In this document: piece after piece, positions 17,489 to 26,601 of the stretch
Numbering within the stretch: position 1 is the first letter of the stretch
How the letters are laid out: each line of letters starts with the position of its first letter
NCBI RefSeq assembly: GCF_965204935.1
Contig: NZ_CBDBFO010000002.1
From: Hoeflea_A sp965204935
GTDB lineage: Bacteria > Pseudomonadota > Alphaproteobacteria > Rhizobiales > Rhizobiaceae
Reading direction: 5' to 3' (one strand)
Length of the DNA stretch: 64,000 nt
Program-made: the position numbers and the translations under genes
Notes under the pieces: generated by a model
Told to the model about the DNA's origin: nothing
The model's input: only the letters and a program-made list of their open reading frames with translations
Database searches by the model: none

Positions 17489-17910
17489 GCCCCACCCCGC
17501 AGGGCATCGACATAATTGCGGGTTTCGATGATTGCAGGCAGACCACCCTCAATCATCGCCTCAACCGGCTCGCGGCCGGCGAAGGCCGGACCACTGTTGC
17601 GCAGATTGATCCAGCGATCCGCCAGCGCATCGCTGAAATAAAGATGCAACGCCTTGTAGAGACCCGTAATGGCACTGACCCGAAGCAACTGATCGCGATT
17701 GAGCCTGCCGGACCATTCGACGCTCTTCATGCGCGCCCAGGTCCGAGGGCTCACGGCAATCAGGTCCGCTGCACGCCGGTTGTTCAGCTTCCAAGCCGCC
17801 ACGATGCGGGCATAGGCCTTTGCGGCGACGGCTGCGACGCGATCGTCGTCATGGGCCGACAAACCGGCTCCAGGCGTTGAAAATGCGTCGTTGAGGGGTT
17901 GCAGTGCCAT
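17485..17910 (-). CDS. Xre/MbcA/ParS-type antitoxin (DUF2384)
   Basis: A 141-residue antitoxin of the Xre-MbcA-ParS group. An N-terminal HTH region (AAWKLNNRRAADLIAVSPRT, then WARMKSVEWSGRLNRDQLLR) precedes the DUF2384 toxin-binding tail ITGLYKALHLYFSDALADRW, then NLRNSGPAFAGREPVEAMIE. The start at 17910 has AAGGA about 9 bases upstream; an ATG at 17928 is also possible. It overlaps the toxin start by 4 bases. The antitoxin remains intact while the toxin is broken, the usual order of decay for a toxin-antitoxin locus. Confidence 0.88.
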   Translation of the reverse strand: MALQPLNDAFSTPGAGLSAHDDDRVAAVAAKAYARIVAAWKLNNRRAADLIAVSPRTWARMKSVEWSGRLNRDQLLRVSAITGLYKALHLYFSDALADRWINLRNSGPAFAGREPVEAMIEGGLPAIIETRNYVDALRGGA

Positions 17911-17935
17911 CCTGTCAATCCTTGCCATTTGGCTT

Positions 17936-17964
17936 AATATAGTGTGCCTTGTGGCAGAAATCAA
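17936..17964 (-). promoter_or_regulatory. antitoxin promoter with small palindrome
   Basis: On the minus strand TTGATT (17964-17959) and TATATT (17941-17936) are 17 bases apart. TGCC-ACAA-GGCA lies in the spacer and is a candidate site for autorepression by the antitoxin. Confidence 0.5.
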
Positions 17965-18187
17965 ACAAATCGCTCCTCCTTGGCGGGCACCTGCCCCAAC
18001 GCTGGAACAAAGCGCCATGGCATCAATGAGGCAACCCGGTCCGCACGCACATGAATGATGAACCCAGGCGGTAGCTCTTCTGCCATAATATTTTTATATA
18101 TCAGATACTTATTCTTCTATCTGCAAGCGACAAGTCAGCCATTCACAAAGTCCGACACGCGGTAATCGGAATACGCCTCGACAGACG

Positions 18188-19588
18188 CTATTCGTCGTCA
18201 CCGGTGTTTCCCAGGACGGCCTGGCGCATTTCATGCTCGGTCCTGCGCGGTGCCAGCAGGTAAATGACCGTACCCAGCACGGCCCAGACGCCGAGAATCG
18301 CATATTCGTAAGGCCAGATCAGCGACATCGATGTACCCGGAACCAGGATGACGATGATCACGCAAATCGCGGCGAGAGCGCCAAGGCCGGGGAGCCAGAA
18401 GGGTTTGGCCTGGAATGGCGCAACGACATTTCCGTGAAGACGGCGCACCCTGTAAAGGCTCAGTACGGCGATGCACCATGCCAGCCCGACATAGACACCG
18501 CCTGTGTCGAGGAACCACAGCAGCGCGCCGCGACCCAGCCACCCCAGTGCGAGCGTCAGTACCAGCGTGAAAAGCAACGCATTGCCGGGCCTGCCATCGG
18601 GACCGACCCGCGCGAATGCCCTCGGAAACAAACCCGCACGCGCCATGGCGAGCACCAGTCTCGAGGCCGCCGGAAAGAGCGCGACAAAGCTCGTCACCAG
18701 TCCCAGCACCGAAATGGCGAAGGCGCTCCAGGCCAGAGTCGGAAAGCCGGCGTGCCGAAACGCGTCGATAACCCCGTCATTGAGCGCTGCCGTCTCCTGC
18801 CAGGGAATCAGCCAGGCGGTGGCGAGCAGAACGGTGCAGTAAAAAAGGGCGGCGACAACGACCGTCGCGATCACGGCGATGCCGATCTTCCTGTGTGACA
18901 TATCCGCGTCTTCCGCCAACGTCGATACGAGGCTGAAGCCGGTCAGGAATGTCATCGCCGGAAGGATAAAGCGCACGATGTTCGATGCCGGATCGGCTTC
19001 GTCCTCGAAAGCGGGCCAGAAGTTGTCGAAACTTCCGGTCGAAAATCCCGTGACGGCGAGGATCAGTCCAATCAGGAGCATGACCGAGAACAGCAGCAGC
19101 TGGAAGCCCCCTGCCCTGTTCATGCCAGAAGACGTCAGCAGCCAGACGGCGATGCAAAGGGCGACGCCGACAGCCAGCGCCGGCAGATACACCGTTGTTC
19201 CGGCAACCGTGTAGAGCGGAACGGTGCTCATGATCGGCAGAAGCTCGGCGAGCAGAAATCCGGTTGCGGAGACGTAAAACGCGAGTGAACTCACATAGGC
19301 GCCAAGCAACAGCCAGCCGGCGACGAAGGCCCAGCCGCGTCCGAACGCGGCAAAGGCAAAGACAACCTCGCCGCCGGCGCGCGGATATCGGGAAGCCAGT
19401 TCCGCATAGGCCAGTGCGACACAGACAGCGAGGACGGCGCCGGCCATCAGGCCGAAGATCTCACCGCCGGCACCGTAGTCGCGGAAAAAGTCGCTCGCCG
19501 TGAAAATCCAGCTGGTGCCCATGATGCCGGCCGCACCCAGGGCGATCAGCATCGGAAGGGAAAGACTCTTGCGAAGATCAGTAGACAT
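18188..19588 (-). CDS. APC family amino-acid permease
   Basis: A 466-residue permease of the amino acid-polyamine-organocation family with 12 predicted helices. It has the helix-1 glycine motif ALGAAGIMGTSWIFTASDFF, the helix-3 sequence AYAELASRYPRAGGEVVFAF, and helix 8-9 AMARAGLFPRAFARV. I chose the ATG at 19588 because the family starts shortly before the first helix. It lies 150 bp downstream of the aconitase-X pair on the same strand, so it may bring in the substrate of that enzyme, for example a hydroxyproline. The substrate link is inferred from position. Confidence 0.85.
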   Translation of the reverse strand: MSTDLRKSLSLPMLIALGAAGIMGTSWIFTASDFFRDYGAGGEIFGLMAGAVLAVCVALAYAELASRYPRAGGEVVFAFAAFGRGWAFVAGWLLLGAYVSSLAFYVSATGFLLAELLPIMSTVPLYTVAGTTVYLPALAVGVALCIAVWLLTSSGMNRAGGFQLLLFSVMLLIGLILAVTGFSTGSFDNFWPAFEDEADPASNIVRFILPAMTFLTGFSLVSTLAEDADMSHRKIGIAVIATVVVAALFYCTVLLATAWLIPWQETAALNDGVIDAFRHAGFPTLAWSAFAISVLGLVTSFVALFPAASRLVLAMARAGLFPRAFARVGPDGRPGNALLFTLVLTLALGWLGRGALLWFLDTGGVYVGLAWCIAVLSLYRVRRLHGNVVAPFQAKPFWLPGLGALAAICVIIVILVPGTSMSLIWPYEYAILGVWAVLGTVIYLLAPRRTEHEMRQAVLGNTGDDE

Positions 19589-19737
19589 ATGACGGCCTGT
19601 ACCCGTAGCTGAATCGCCCCACACAACCTGTCACCATAGTTGGCGTTTATGGCGGGGCCAAGTGCGGGATAGCCGGCTAGTAAATTGAAACCACGCTCTT
19701 CGCCTGCAGCATTCCTCGATCAAACAGGGTTCGCGTA

Positions 19738-20169
19738 TCACGGCTCGATCGTAATGGACCCGTCTGAATCGATTGCAACCCGGGTTCCGTTTGCGAGTTG
19801 ACCGTACTGTGGATCCGAAACCGCCAATACGGGGATGCCATTGCCGTAAAGCTCCTGTGCGACCATGGCCCCGATGGCAATATTGACATCAGGGTGCCTC
19901 AGAATGACGGCTGCCGGACCGGTGCCAATCCTTATGCTCTCGGCGACGCCGGCCGGCGTGCCCGCCGAGCCCCGGCTTGAAGGCATGACAACAATCTTTC
20001 CGGTCACCGAAAGACCTGCCTGCGGATGATGCCGGTCAAGTATCCTGCCGCTTACCGGGTCGAAACCGCCCCAGAAACTCAGCGCCTCGTCGAGAACCAG
20101 AATCTCCCCGCCCGCAGTGGCCGGATTGAGGACATGTGCCGTTATGGTAACGGGAGTTCGCGCGGCCAT
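19738..20169 (-). CDS. aconitase X swivel domain (small subunit)
   Basis: A 143-residue DUF126 protein, the swivelling domain of aconitase X. Recognisable parts are GGEILVLDEALSFWGGFDP, IVVMPSSRGSAGTPAGVAES and a GTRVAIDSDGSITIEP-type ending. It is the small subunit of a two-subunit AcnX. Characterised bacterial AcnX enzymes of this form dehydrate cis-3-hydroxy-L-proline to 1-pyrroline-2-carboxylate; others make mevalonate-pathway intermediates in archaea. It begins 2 bases after the large subunit stops. Confidence 0.9.
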   Translation of the reverse strand: MAARTPVTITAHVLNPATAGGEILVLDEALSFWGGFDPVSGRILDRHHPQAGLSVTGKIVVMPSSRGSAGTPAGVAESIRIGTGPAAVILRHPDVNIAIGAMVAQELYGNGIPVLAVSDPQYGQLANGTRVAIDSDGSITIEP

Positions 20170-20171
20170 GG

Positions 20172-21455
20172 TCAGGCGCTCCAGAAGGCGCCGGGAGCGG
20201 ACGCTGTATCCCGGCGCACCTCTCCGGCGGTGGCCGACATGACACAGTCTTCAAGACCGCCGAAGACAACCTCGACCGGCAGCATGCCCGGAGCGTAATA
20301 GGCCCATTTGGCGGAGTTCGTCATTACCCTGCCACGGCAATTGCGGACCGCGGGCGAGAAATAGGTGCAGGTGTCGACAAGAATGTCGACTCCAGCCTTT
20401 TCAATCGGCTCGAGAAACCCCTTTTCTTTTGCGAGCTGCTCTACGAAACGGCTGGTGGAGACATAGAATGTCACGTCCGGGTGCACTTTTCGTCCGTCAA
20501 TCAGCGCTGCCAGCCGCCCGAATTCGGTGACGGAAAAATGCGGCGTTCCGAGCGCCACCATGTCAAGCGGCCCATCTGCGGCGGGAGAAAGAGAGTGGCG
20601 CGCGCGCCTGACCATATCCGGCGTGACCTGCACGCATTTGTCCGGTTCCTGCCCCTGGAACGCGGTCTGGATATCAGGTGCCTCGGGCGTGACACCAACC
20701 GCATGGAACATCGCAACACCGCCGGACGCGGCACCCGCCGCACTGATGCCCTTCAGACTGTCCCCGGGCGTGTCGGCCGGCAAGCCGCTGATCACCGGTA
20801 TGCGTGAACCGGAACGGCCACCCACGAGATGGCCGAGGACATGGCAGAACATTTCTGTTCCGCGCAATTCATCCGGCAGACCGGTAAGGTCAAACTGAAC
20901 CGAACCGCGCCGTCCCTCATCGGTGTGCATTCCGGCCAGGGGCACACGGCCGACCAATGCGGCGCAAACGTCGAGAAAATCGCCATATTTGTTGGTGCGT
21001 GCGCCGATGACGGAATTGTAATAGGCAACAGCATTGGATTCCGAACCGACGATCTGATCGCCAAAGCCGGGCCCGCCGGGGATTTGGTAGGGCGAACAGG
21101 TCCACACCGGCCGGCAGCCGAGTTCGCTGTAAAGATGCGCAACCTGCCTCGCCTCCTCGTTGAAACGTACACCCGCCTCGGCGCGGTTTTCGGGGCGCAC
21201 CAGGCTGACCGGAAGCGTATTGGTCCACACCGGGATTGGAAACCGCGCAGAGGCATCGGCGAAGCGGCGCACGAAATCAAGTTGCGCGGTACCGAAATAG
21301 TGACACGCATCGATATGGGCAAAAGAAACGTCCGTCAGCTGCCGCGCACCGGAGATTTCGGCCGCGCGAAGGACGACACGCATGGCAAAGCTGCCAATCG
21401 GACCGTCCTGCCCGTCAAGCAAGGCACGGTCCCGTTCGCTCAGTTCCAGAGACAT
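20172..21455 (-). CDS. aconitase X catalytic subunit
   Basis: A 427-residue DUF521/aconitase-X catalytic protein. Diagnostic stretches are SFAHIDACHYFGTAQLDFVR, CSPYQIPGGPGFGDQIVGSE with the cluster-region cysteines, GARTNKYGDFLDVCAALVGR, MHTDEGRR, and VDTCTYFSPAVRN toward the end. Together with the small subunit it likely binds an iron-sulfur or iron cofactor and acts as a dehydratase, most likely on cis-3-hydroxy-L-proline. I prefer the ATG at 21455 (MSLELSERDRALLDG) to the upstream one at 21476. The context with an amino-acid permease suits catabolism of a modified amino acid. Confidence 0.9.
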   Translation of the reverse strand: MSLELSERDRALLDGQDGPIGSFAMRVVLRAAEISGARQLTDVSFAHIDACHYFGTAQLDFVRRFADASARFPIPVWTNTLPVSLVRPENRAEAGVRFNEEARQVAHLYSELGCRPVWTCSPYQIPGGPGFGDQIVGSESNAVAYYNSVIGARTNKYGDFLDVCAALVGRVPLAGMHTDEGRRGSVQFDLTGLPDELRGTEMFCHVLGHLVGGRSGSRIPVISGLPADTPGDSLKGISAAGAASGGVAMFHAVGVTPEAPDIQTAFQGQEPDKCVQVTPDMVRRARHSLSPAADGPLDMVALGTPHFSVTEFGRLAALIDGRKVHPDVTFYVSTSRFVEQLAKEKGFLEPIEKAGVDILVDTCTYFSPAVRNCRGRVMTNSAKWAYYAPGMLPVEVVFGGLEDCVMSATAGEVRRDTASAPGAFWSA

Positions 21456-21646
21456 GTCGATGGCGATTTGGCACAAAACATGTCACGCACATTATCTCAA
21501 ACCGGTGTCGAGCCAAGCCCGTGCGTGAACTTGCCGCGCGCCGATGGTGCGTCCGGCAGACGGACAGCCCGATTCCTGTTATTTGTTGCAGAACAGCCGG
21601 CACCTATCGTCTGTTTGGCGGAACGCCGGTTTTTGAGGACGGGAAC

Positions 21647-22618
21647 ATGGCCATCAGCGCGCTTGGATATCTTGGCATCCGCTCCGACCGGCTCGACGCC
21701 TGGGGCGATTTCGCAGGACGGCTGCTTGCCATGCAGAAAATCGACCGAGGCAAGACCGCCCTTGCCTTCCGCATGGACGACCGCAAACAGCGGCTGCTGG
21801 TGACCGATGAACCTGGCGACACGCTTGCTTTTATCGGCTGGGAGGTCGACTCCCGGCAGGATCTGGAACGCTTCGCCGCCCGCCTCGACGCAGCCGGCCA
21901 CCCGGTCACACCCGGTTCTCGTGAACTCGCGGATCGGCGCTTTGTCGAGGATCTCATTGTCTTCAACGATCCCGACGGCAACCGGATCGAGCTTGTCTGG
22001 AAGCCGATGCTCTCCGACGAACCGTTCCGCCCCGGCCGCCCGATCGACGGTTTTTCCACCGGCCCCTATGGTATGGGCCACGCGGTCCTGCACGTCAAAA
22101 ATGTTGACGCGCTGCTGCCTTTCTACCGCAAGCTGCTGGGCTTTCACCTCAGTGACTACGGCCTGACGCCCTACCCGCTCTACTTCTTTCATGTGAACGG
22201 CCGGCATCACAGCTTTGCCATGGTGGGATCAGGCAGGACCGGCTTCCACCACTTCATGGTGGAGTTTCAGAACCTCGACGATATGGGCCAGGGCTACGAT
22301 CTGGCGCAGCTCGAGGAAGGCCGCATCGCCTATACGCTGGGACGACACACAAACGACTACATGACCAGCTACTACGCTAACTCGCCATCCGGGTTCTTCG
22401 TCGAGAGCGGATGGGGCGGACGCATCATCGATCCGGCGACATGGGAACCGCACGAGACCCATGTCGGGCCGAGTTTCTGGGGACACGAACGGCTCTATCT
22501 TCCGGAAAAGGAGCGCGAAAGAATGCGCGACATGCGTCTGGAGACCGCCGCAAGCGGGCGGCGGGCGCCGCCGATTGTCGAGTGCCCATGGCTCTACAAC
22601 GAGATCAGCCGGCGCTGA
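21647..22618 (+). CDS. type I extradiol ring-cleavage dioxygenase-like (VOC fold)
   Basis: A 323-residue two-domain vicinal-oxygen-chelate protein of the BphC/catechol 2,3-dioxygenase type. The C-terminal domain keeps the Fe(II) ligands expected of the family: His in GMGHAVLHVKNVD, His in TGFHHFMVEFQ and Glu in SPSGFFVESGWGG. The N-terminal domain (SALGYLGIRSDRLDAWGDFA) is the non-catalytic repeat. It may cleave a catecholic compound; no other ring-degradation genes are nearby, so the substrate is unknown. The ATG at 21647 follows GAGGACGGGAAC. It is divergent from the aconitase-X pair. Confidence 0.85.
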   Translation: MAISALGYLGIRSDRLDAWGDFAGRLLAMQKIDRGKTALAFRMDDRKQRLLVTDEPGDTLAFIGWEVDSRQDLERFAARLDAAGHPVTPGSRELADRRFVEDLIVFNDPDGNRIELVWKPMLSDEPFRPGRPIDGFSTGPYGMGHAVLHVKNVDALLPFYRKLLGFHLSDYGLTPYPLYFFHVNGRHHSFAMVGSGRTGFHHFMVEFQNLDDMGQGYDLAQLEEGRIAYTLGRHTNDYMTSYYANSPSGFFVESGWGGRIIDPATWEPHETHVGPSFWGHERLYLPEKERERMRDMRLETAASGRRAPPIVECPWLYNEISRR

Positions 22619-22644
22619 CGGGATCAGCTGGACCGTTTCACGGT

Positions 22645-23709
22645 CTAGACGGTGACCACCGTGCGGCCGCGATTGGCCATCGGCGTGGTGACCCCGGACA
22701 GCATGGCCTTGAGATAGTCGATGTTCTGGTAGCGGCCATTCACCGATATGCGCGGCAGTGAATGCAGGTGCCCGGCATGTTCCTTCTGGATCACGCCGTG
22801 GCGCGTGGTCCCGGCCGATTTGAACCCCGCCAGACCCGCAAGCCGCGCTTCGCGCTCGCCGACGGCTTTCTCGAACCCGTAAGGATAGGCAAAGTGGCGC
22901 GGACGCTCGCCCAGCCGCTCTTCCAGGATCGCCGCGGAATCGGACATTTCCCAAAGCGCCTTTTCCTTCGGCAGGCGCCGCAGGTTGTAGTGATTGACCG
23001 TGTGCGCGCCGATCGTGCAAAGCGGGTGCACCGCAAGCCGGCGAATCTCATCCCAGTTCATCAGATAGCTCTGCCTGAAGGCTTCGCAGTCAACGCCGGC
23101 ATTGTCCGCAAGGCTGCGCACGGCCGCCACCTGATCTTCCTCTTCCAGCTCCTCCGACAGGATACGGCAGATCTCCTCGAAAGCGTCTGCCTTGGCCGCA
23201 TCGGTCGAGCAATCGAACGAAAGCTTGCCATCCGGCGCCGCCATTTCCAACGCATCGCTGCCGCTGCGTTCCACCGACGCCTCGACAATCTCCCACCAGG
23301 GCTCAACATCGCCATCCGTCAGGCCGGGGGCGATGTAGACCGTAAACGGCGCACCGTGTTTCTCGAACACCGGCAGCGCCTCCGTCAGATTGTCGCGAAA
23401 CCCGTCGTCCAGGGTGATCGCGGCAAAGCGCCCACCCTTTCCGCCCTTGCCGATCCTGACGACAGCATCGTCAAGCGACACGAAATCAAATCCCTGCGTC
23501 TTCATCTCGGCGACCAGTTCGTCGAGGAAGGCGGGGTGAACCACAAGATTGCTGTTGAAGCCGTATATCGTGCCCGGTGCAGCGGTGACCCGGTGCGCCA
23601 TCAGGACGACACCCTCTCCCCCCAGCAAAGGCCGCAGCATTTGCGGCAACCGGCTTGCGGCAAGGCCCTTGAAGACAATCTTTCTGAGTTTTTCCTTGCT
23701 GTCGATCAC
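22645..23709 (-). CDS. polysaccharide deacetylase (NodB fold)
   Basis: A 354-residue NodB-homology protein. Motif 1 is ITLDDGFRDNLTEALPVFEK (DD for metal binding), motif 2 is GAHTVNHYNL with the H-x3-H ligands, and FAYPYGFEKAV is motif 3. An insertion of about 90 residues between motifs 1 and 2 (EPWWEIVEASVERSG) is as in exosortase- and capsule-associated deacetylases. There is no signal peptide. It is the last gene of the asnB-acp-ligase-nadE operon, 6 bases after nadE, so it likely trims an N-acyl sugar of the same product. Confidence 0.88.
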   Translation of the reverse strand: MIDSKEKLRKIVFKGLAASRLPQMLRPLLGGEGVVLMAHRVTAAPGTIYGFNSNLVVHPAFLDELVAEMKTQGFDFVSLDDAVVRIGKGGKGGRFAAITLDDGFRDNLTEALPVFEKHGAPFTVYIAPGLTDGDVEPWWEIVEASVERSGSDALEMAAPDGKLSFDCSTDAAKADAFEEICRILSEELEEEDQVAAVRSLADNAGVDCEAFRQSYLMNWDEIRRLAVHPLCTIGAHTVNHYNLRRLPKEKALWEMSDSAAILEERLGERPRHFAYPYGFEKAVGEREARLAGLAGFKSAGTTRHGVIQKEHAGHLHSLPRISVNGRYQNIDYLKAMLSGVTTPMANRGRTVVTV

Positions 23710-23715
23710 GGCAAA

Positions 23716-24738
23716 CTACCCGGAAATGGCATCAATCAGCAGCGGCGCCGCATGCAGATAATGCGCGACCCGTCGCTTTGCTGCGATGTCGCGCCAGACC
23801 TGGACGACCTGTTCCACGGTCAATCCGACGGCACCGGCAACAGCCTCTTCGGGCACATTGTTGTTGAGGCCGTAAAGGCAGAGATCCATCTGCTGGTAAG
23901 GCAGCGCGAAATAGAATTCTTCCTGCGACTGCGGCAACGACCATGTGTCCGTCGTCGGCGGACGGCGGCGGATCTCCTCGGGCACCGAAAGATGTTCGGC
24001 GAGCTGGTAGACCTGGCTCTTGTAAAGGTGGGCGATGGGCTTCAGATCCGCAGCGCCATCACCGTTCTTGACGAAAAAGCCCTGATCGTGCTCCAGCCGG
24101 TTGGGTGTGCCGGCAACCGCATAGTTGAGCCGGTCCGCGTGATAGTATTCGAGCTGTTTGCGCGTGCGCTGCTTCATGTTCGCAGCGGCAACCACGCCGT
24201 GATAGACGTCAATCTGCATGCGCATCTTCTGCTGTTCGCCGTCGGGCGATTCCACAACGAGCTGCGATATGTTGATGCCGCCGCTCTCGAGCGCGTTCGA
24301 AAGCACGATCTTGCAGCCCCAACCGGGACCGAAGTCGGGCACGAGCTTACGGATGAACTCGTCGCGGCGGCGGTAGCAGCCGGCTGCCGTCAGGATCGGC
24401 TCGATATTCTCCGTGACGCACTCAATGCCGAGCTCATCGGCGACAAGCTTGCCGAGGACGAGGCTCTCGTCGTCGGAGTCCTTTTCCGGCATCAGGATTG
24501 CCACGACCTTCTTCGGACCAAGCGCCTTGGCGCACAGCGCTGCAGTGACGCTGCTGTCTATACCGCCGGAAAGCCCGACGACCACGCCGCGCCTGCGAAG
24601 ATCGCGCAAGACCTGCTGTCGGATTGTTTCAGCAATCCTGTCGGTTTCCGCCGGCGCATCCAGCACCAGTGTCGCAGCGGAGAAATCCCGGCCTTCAATG
24701 TCCGATGAGAGGTGCGGCTCGACCAGATTCATGATCAT
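23716..24738 (-). CDS. nadE: NH3-dependent NAD+ synthetase-like amidase/ligase
   Basis: A 340-residue NadE-type protein of the ATP-pyrophosphatase fold. The P-loop is VVVGLSGGIDSSVTAALCAK, and GTPNRLEHDQGFFVKNGDGA and DLKPIAHLYKSQVYQLAEHL are typical of NadE. There is no glutaminase domain, so ammonia is the nitrogen donor. It overlaps the AMP ligase by 4 bases (ATGA) and lies in a biosynthetic operon rather than with NAD genes, so it may amidate a carboxylate of the operon product instead of, or besides, deamido-NAD. An insertion around residues 120-190 (GCYRRRDEFIRKLVPDFGPG) makes it longer than the 275-residue standard form. Confidence 0.85.
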   Translation of the reverse strand: MIMNLVEPHLSSDIEGRDFSAATLVLDAPAETDRIAETIRQQVLRDLRRRGVVVGLSGGIDSSVTAALCAKALGPKKVVAILMPEKDSDDESLVLGKLVADELGIECVTENIEPILTAAGCYRRRDEFIRKLVPDFGPGWGCKIVLSNALESGGINISQLVVESPDGEQQKMRMQIDVYHGVVAAANMKQRTRKQLEYYHADRLNYAVAGTPNRLEHDQGFFVKNGDGAADLKPIAHLYKSQVYQLAEHLSVPEEIRRRPPTTDTWSLPQSQEEFYFALPYQQMDLCLYGLNNNVPEEAVAGAVGLTVEQVVQVWRDIAAKRRVAHYLHAAPLLIDAISG

Positions 24739-26288
24739 TCTCCTGCTTCCAGTGTTTCCTGAAGAAGCCGCCGGCTGATCTTGCCGGAGTCCGTCTTCGG
24801 CATGGAGTCGCGAAACTCGACCTGTTTCGGCACCATGAAATCCTCGAGGTGCCGGGCGCAGTGGCGCAGCACGTCCTTTTCCGTCGGCTGGGTGCCGGGC
24901 GCGGCGACGACGATCGCCTTGATGGCGCTCCCGAGTACCGTGTCGGTGACGCCCAGAACAGCTGCCTCGCTGATTTCCGGCATCGCATAGAGGACATTCT
25001 CGACCTCTTTCGGGCTCACCTTCTCGCCCCGCGTCTTGATGATGTCGTCCTTGCGGCCCACGAAATAGAGAAAACCGTCCTCGTCGGCGTGAAAGAGATC
25101 ACCCGTGTGCAACACTTTCTCCCAGGGATAAATGCCGGTTTTCAGCGCCTTGGCGGTCGCTTCCTCGTTCTGCCAGTAGCCTTTCATCACGTGCGGGCCG
25201 CGAATGACGAGTTCGCCGACCTTGCCGGCGGGAAGTTTCCTGCCGTCATCGTCGACGACGTAGGCCTCCGTGCCCGGAATGGCGATGCCGACGGATCCTG
25301 GCCGGCGGTCGAGCTCGGCCGGCGGCAGCCAGGTGCAGCGCTTGCATTCCGTCAGCCCGTACATGGAGTAGACCCGGGTGCCGGGAAAAAGGGTCCGTAT
25401 CTGCCCGATCACTGCCGGTGCGAAAGCCGCACCGGTGCTTGAGATGTATCGCAATTGCGGGAATGCTCCTGCCTCAAGGCTCTTCATGCGCAGGATCAGT
25501 GCCGCCATCGTCGGTACGATCGGAAAGCCCGTCACCTTTTCCTCGACTATCCTGTTGAGGATCACCTGCGGAAAAGCGAAGGACTTCTCCAGCACCAGCG
25601 TTGCACCGACGTGGAATGCCATCAGGATCTGGTAGAGACCGTAATCGAACGAGATCGGCAGGACGTTCAGGATGATGTCGTCTTCCGTGTTTTCCAGATA
25701 GGTGGTGATGGAACCGGCTGCCGCCGAGACGTTCTGATGGGTCATCATCACGCCCTTCGGAAACCCGGTCGATCCCGAGGTGTAAACCAGCATGGCGAGA
25801 TCGGTGACGATGCCTGCGAAGGCCAATTCAAACCCGGCCGTGTCATCGAGGATATCCTCGAAATGCAAATAGCCGGCGGGCAGACCCTGCCCCTTGTCGT
25901 CCGATGCGATCCTGATCGTTACGCCGGGCGCCTGTTCTGCCGCCCGGTCGGCGGTTGGCGCAAGCCGCGCCTGCGTGATTACTGCAGCCGCGCCGCTGTT
26001 GTTGAAGATAAAGGCAAGCTTGTCGGCCTTGGTTGAGGGATTGACCGGTGAGACGACCGCGCCGGCCTTCATGACGGCGTAAATCGCCACCACGGCCTGC
26101 CAGCAATTGTCCATGAAGACGATAACGCGGTCATGGCGATTGAGGCCGGCATGCGCCATTGCCGCCGCCAGCCGGTCGGAGGCCGCGTCCACCTCGCCAT
26201 AGGTCATGCGGACGGTGCCCGCGACAACCGCTTCCTTGTCGCGGTGACGTTCAGTGCTCGCCCGCAGGAAATCTTCAACGCGCATCAT
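24735..26288 (-). CDS. AMP-dependent acyl ligase (exosortase-locus type)
   Basis: A 517-residue ANL-superfamily enzyme. The ATP-binding motif is LVYTSGSTGFPKGVMMTHQN; core motifs are MYGLTECKRCTWLPP, HTGDLFHADEDGFLYFVGRK and the C-terminal catalytic Lys in KTDSGKISRRLL. It activates a carboxylic acid as acyl-AMP and probably loads it on the acyl carrier protein encoded 31 bases upstream. The segment NTEDDIILNVLPISFDYGLY resembles the exosortase A-associated ligase family. No exosortase is in the window. The operon overlap with nadE suggests coupled translation. Confidence 0.88.
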   Translation of the reverse strand: MMRVEDFLRASTERHRDKEAVVAGTVRMTYGEVDAASDRLAAAMAHAGLNRHDRVIVFMDNCWQAVVAIYAVMKAGAVVSPVNPSTKADKLAFIFNNSGAAAVITQARLAPTADRAAEQAPGVTIRIASDDKGQGLPAGYLHFEDILDDTAGFELAFAGIVTDLAMLVYTSGSTGFPKGVMMTHQNVSAAAGSITTYLENTEDDIILNVLPISFDYGLYQILMAFHVGATLVLEKSFAFPQVILNRIVEEKVTGFPIVPTMAALILRMKSLEAGAFPQLRYISSTGAAFAPAVIGQIRTLFPGTRVYSMYGLTECKRCTWLPPAELDRRPGSVGIAIPGTEAYVVDDDGRKLPAGKVGELVIRGPHVMKGYWQNEEATAKALKTGIYPWEKVLHTGDLFHADEDGFLYFVGRKDDIIKTRGEKVSPKEVENVLYAMPEISEAAVLGVTDTVLGSAIKAIVVAAPGTQPTEKDVLRHCARHLEDFMVPKQVEFRDSMPKTDSGKISRRLLQETLEAGE

Positions 26289-26319
26289 CTACCCCTGTCA
26301 ACCGGACGTCCTGCGCCCA

Positions 26320-26589
26320 TCAACCGCCGTTCTTCGACAGCTTTGCGTTGGCGTAGTTCGAGATGTTCTCGATAGAATCGAAATTCTCCGGCACGATCTC
26401 GTTGTCCTGGATATCAATACCGATATCGCTTTCAAGAAACGCAACCAATTCAAGGACTCCCGTTGAATCCATCAACCCGTTTTCGAGCAGCGACTCCGAG
26501 TCGGAAACGCTGTCGCGATCTTCCCGGAAAAGGAAGTTGTCGACGATGAATTCGCGGATATCTGACCTGACATCGACCTGCATGTTCAA
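26320..26589 (-). CDS. acyl carrier protein
   Basis: An 89-residue acidic carrier protein. The phosphopantetheine site is the Ser in LMDSTGVLELVAFLESD; the family usually has DSL, here DST, but the Ser position is kept. Acidic helix 2 (FLESDIGIDIQDNEIVPENF) follows. It lies between the asparagine synthase-like gene (12 bases) and the AMP ligase (31 bases), so it most likely carries the acyl group activated by that ligase. A dedicated ACP apart from fatty-acid genes points to a secondary product or an acylated polysaccharide. Confidence 0.88.
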   Translation of the reverse strand: MNMQVDVRSDIREFIVDNFLFREDRDSVSDSESLLENGLMDSTGVLELVAFLESDIGIDIQDNEIVPENFDSIENISNYANAKLSKNGG

Positions 26590-26601
26590 AGCTCCTTTGG
26601 A

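Noticed and set aside
22762..24708. 648-codon open frame on the plus strand
   Set aside because: It lies antisense to the deacetylase and nadE genes, its translation is rich in Arg, His and Gln with no domain, and it spans two real genes; it is a high-G+C shadow.
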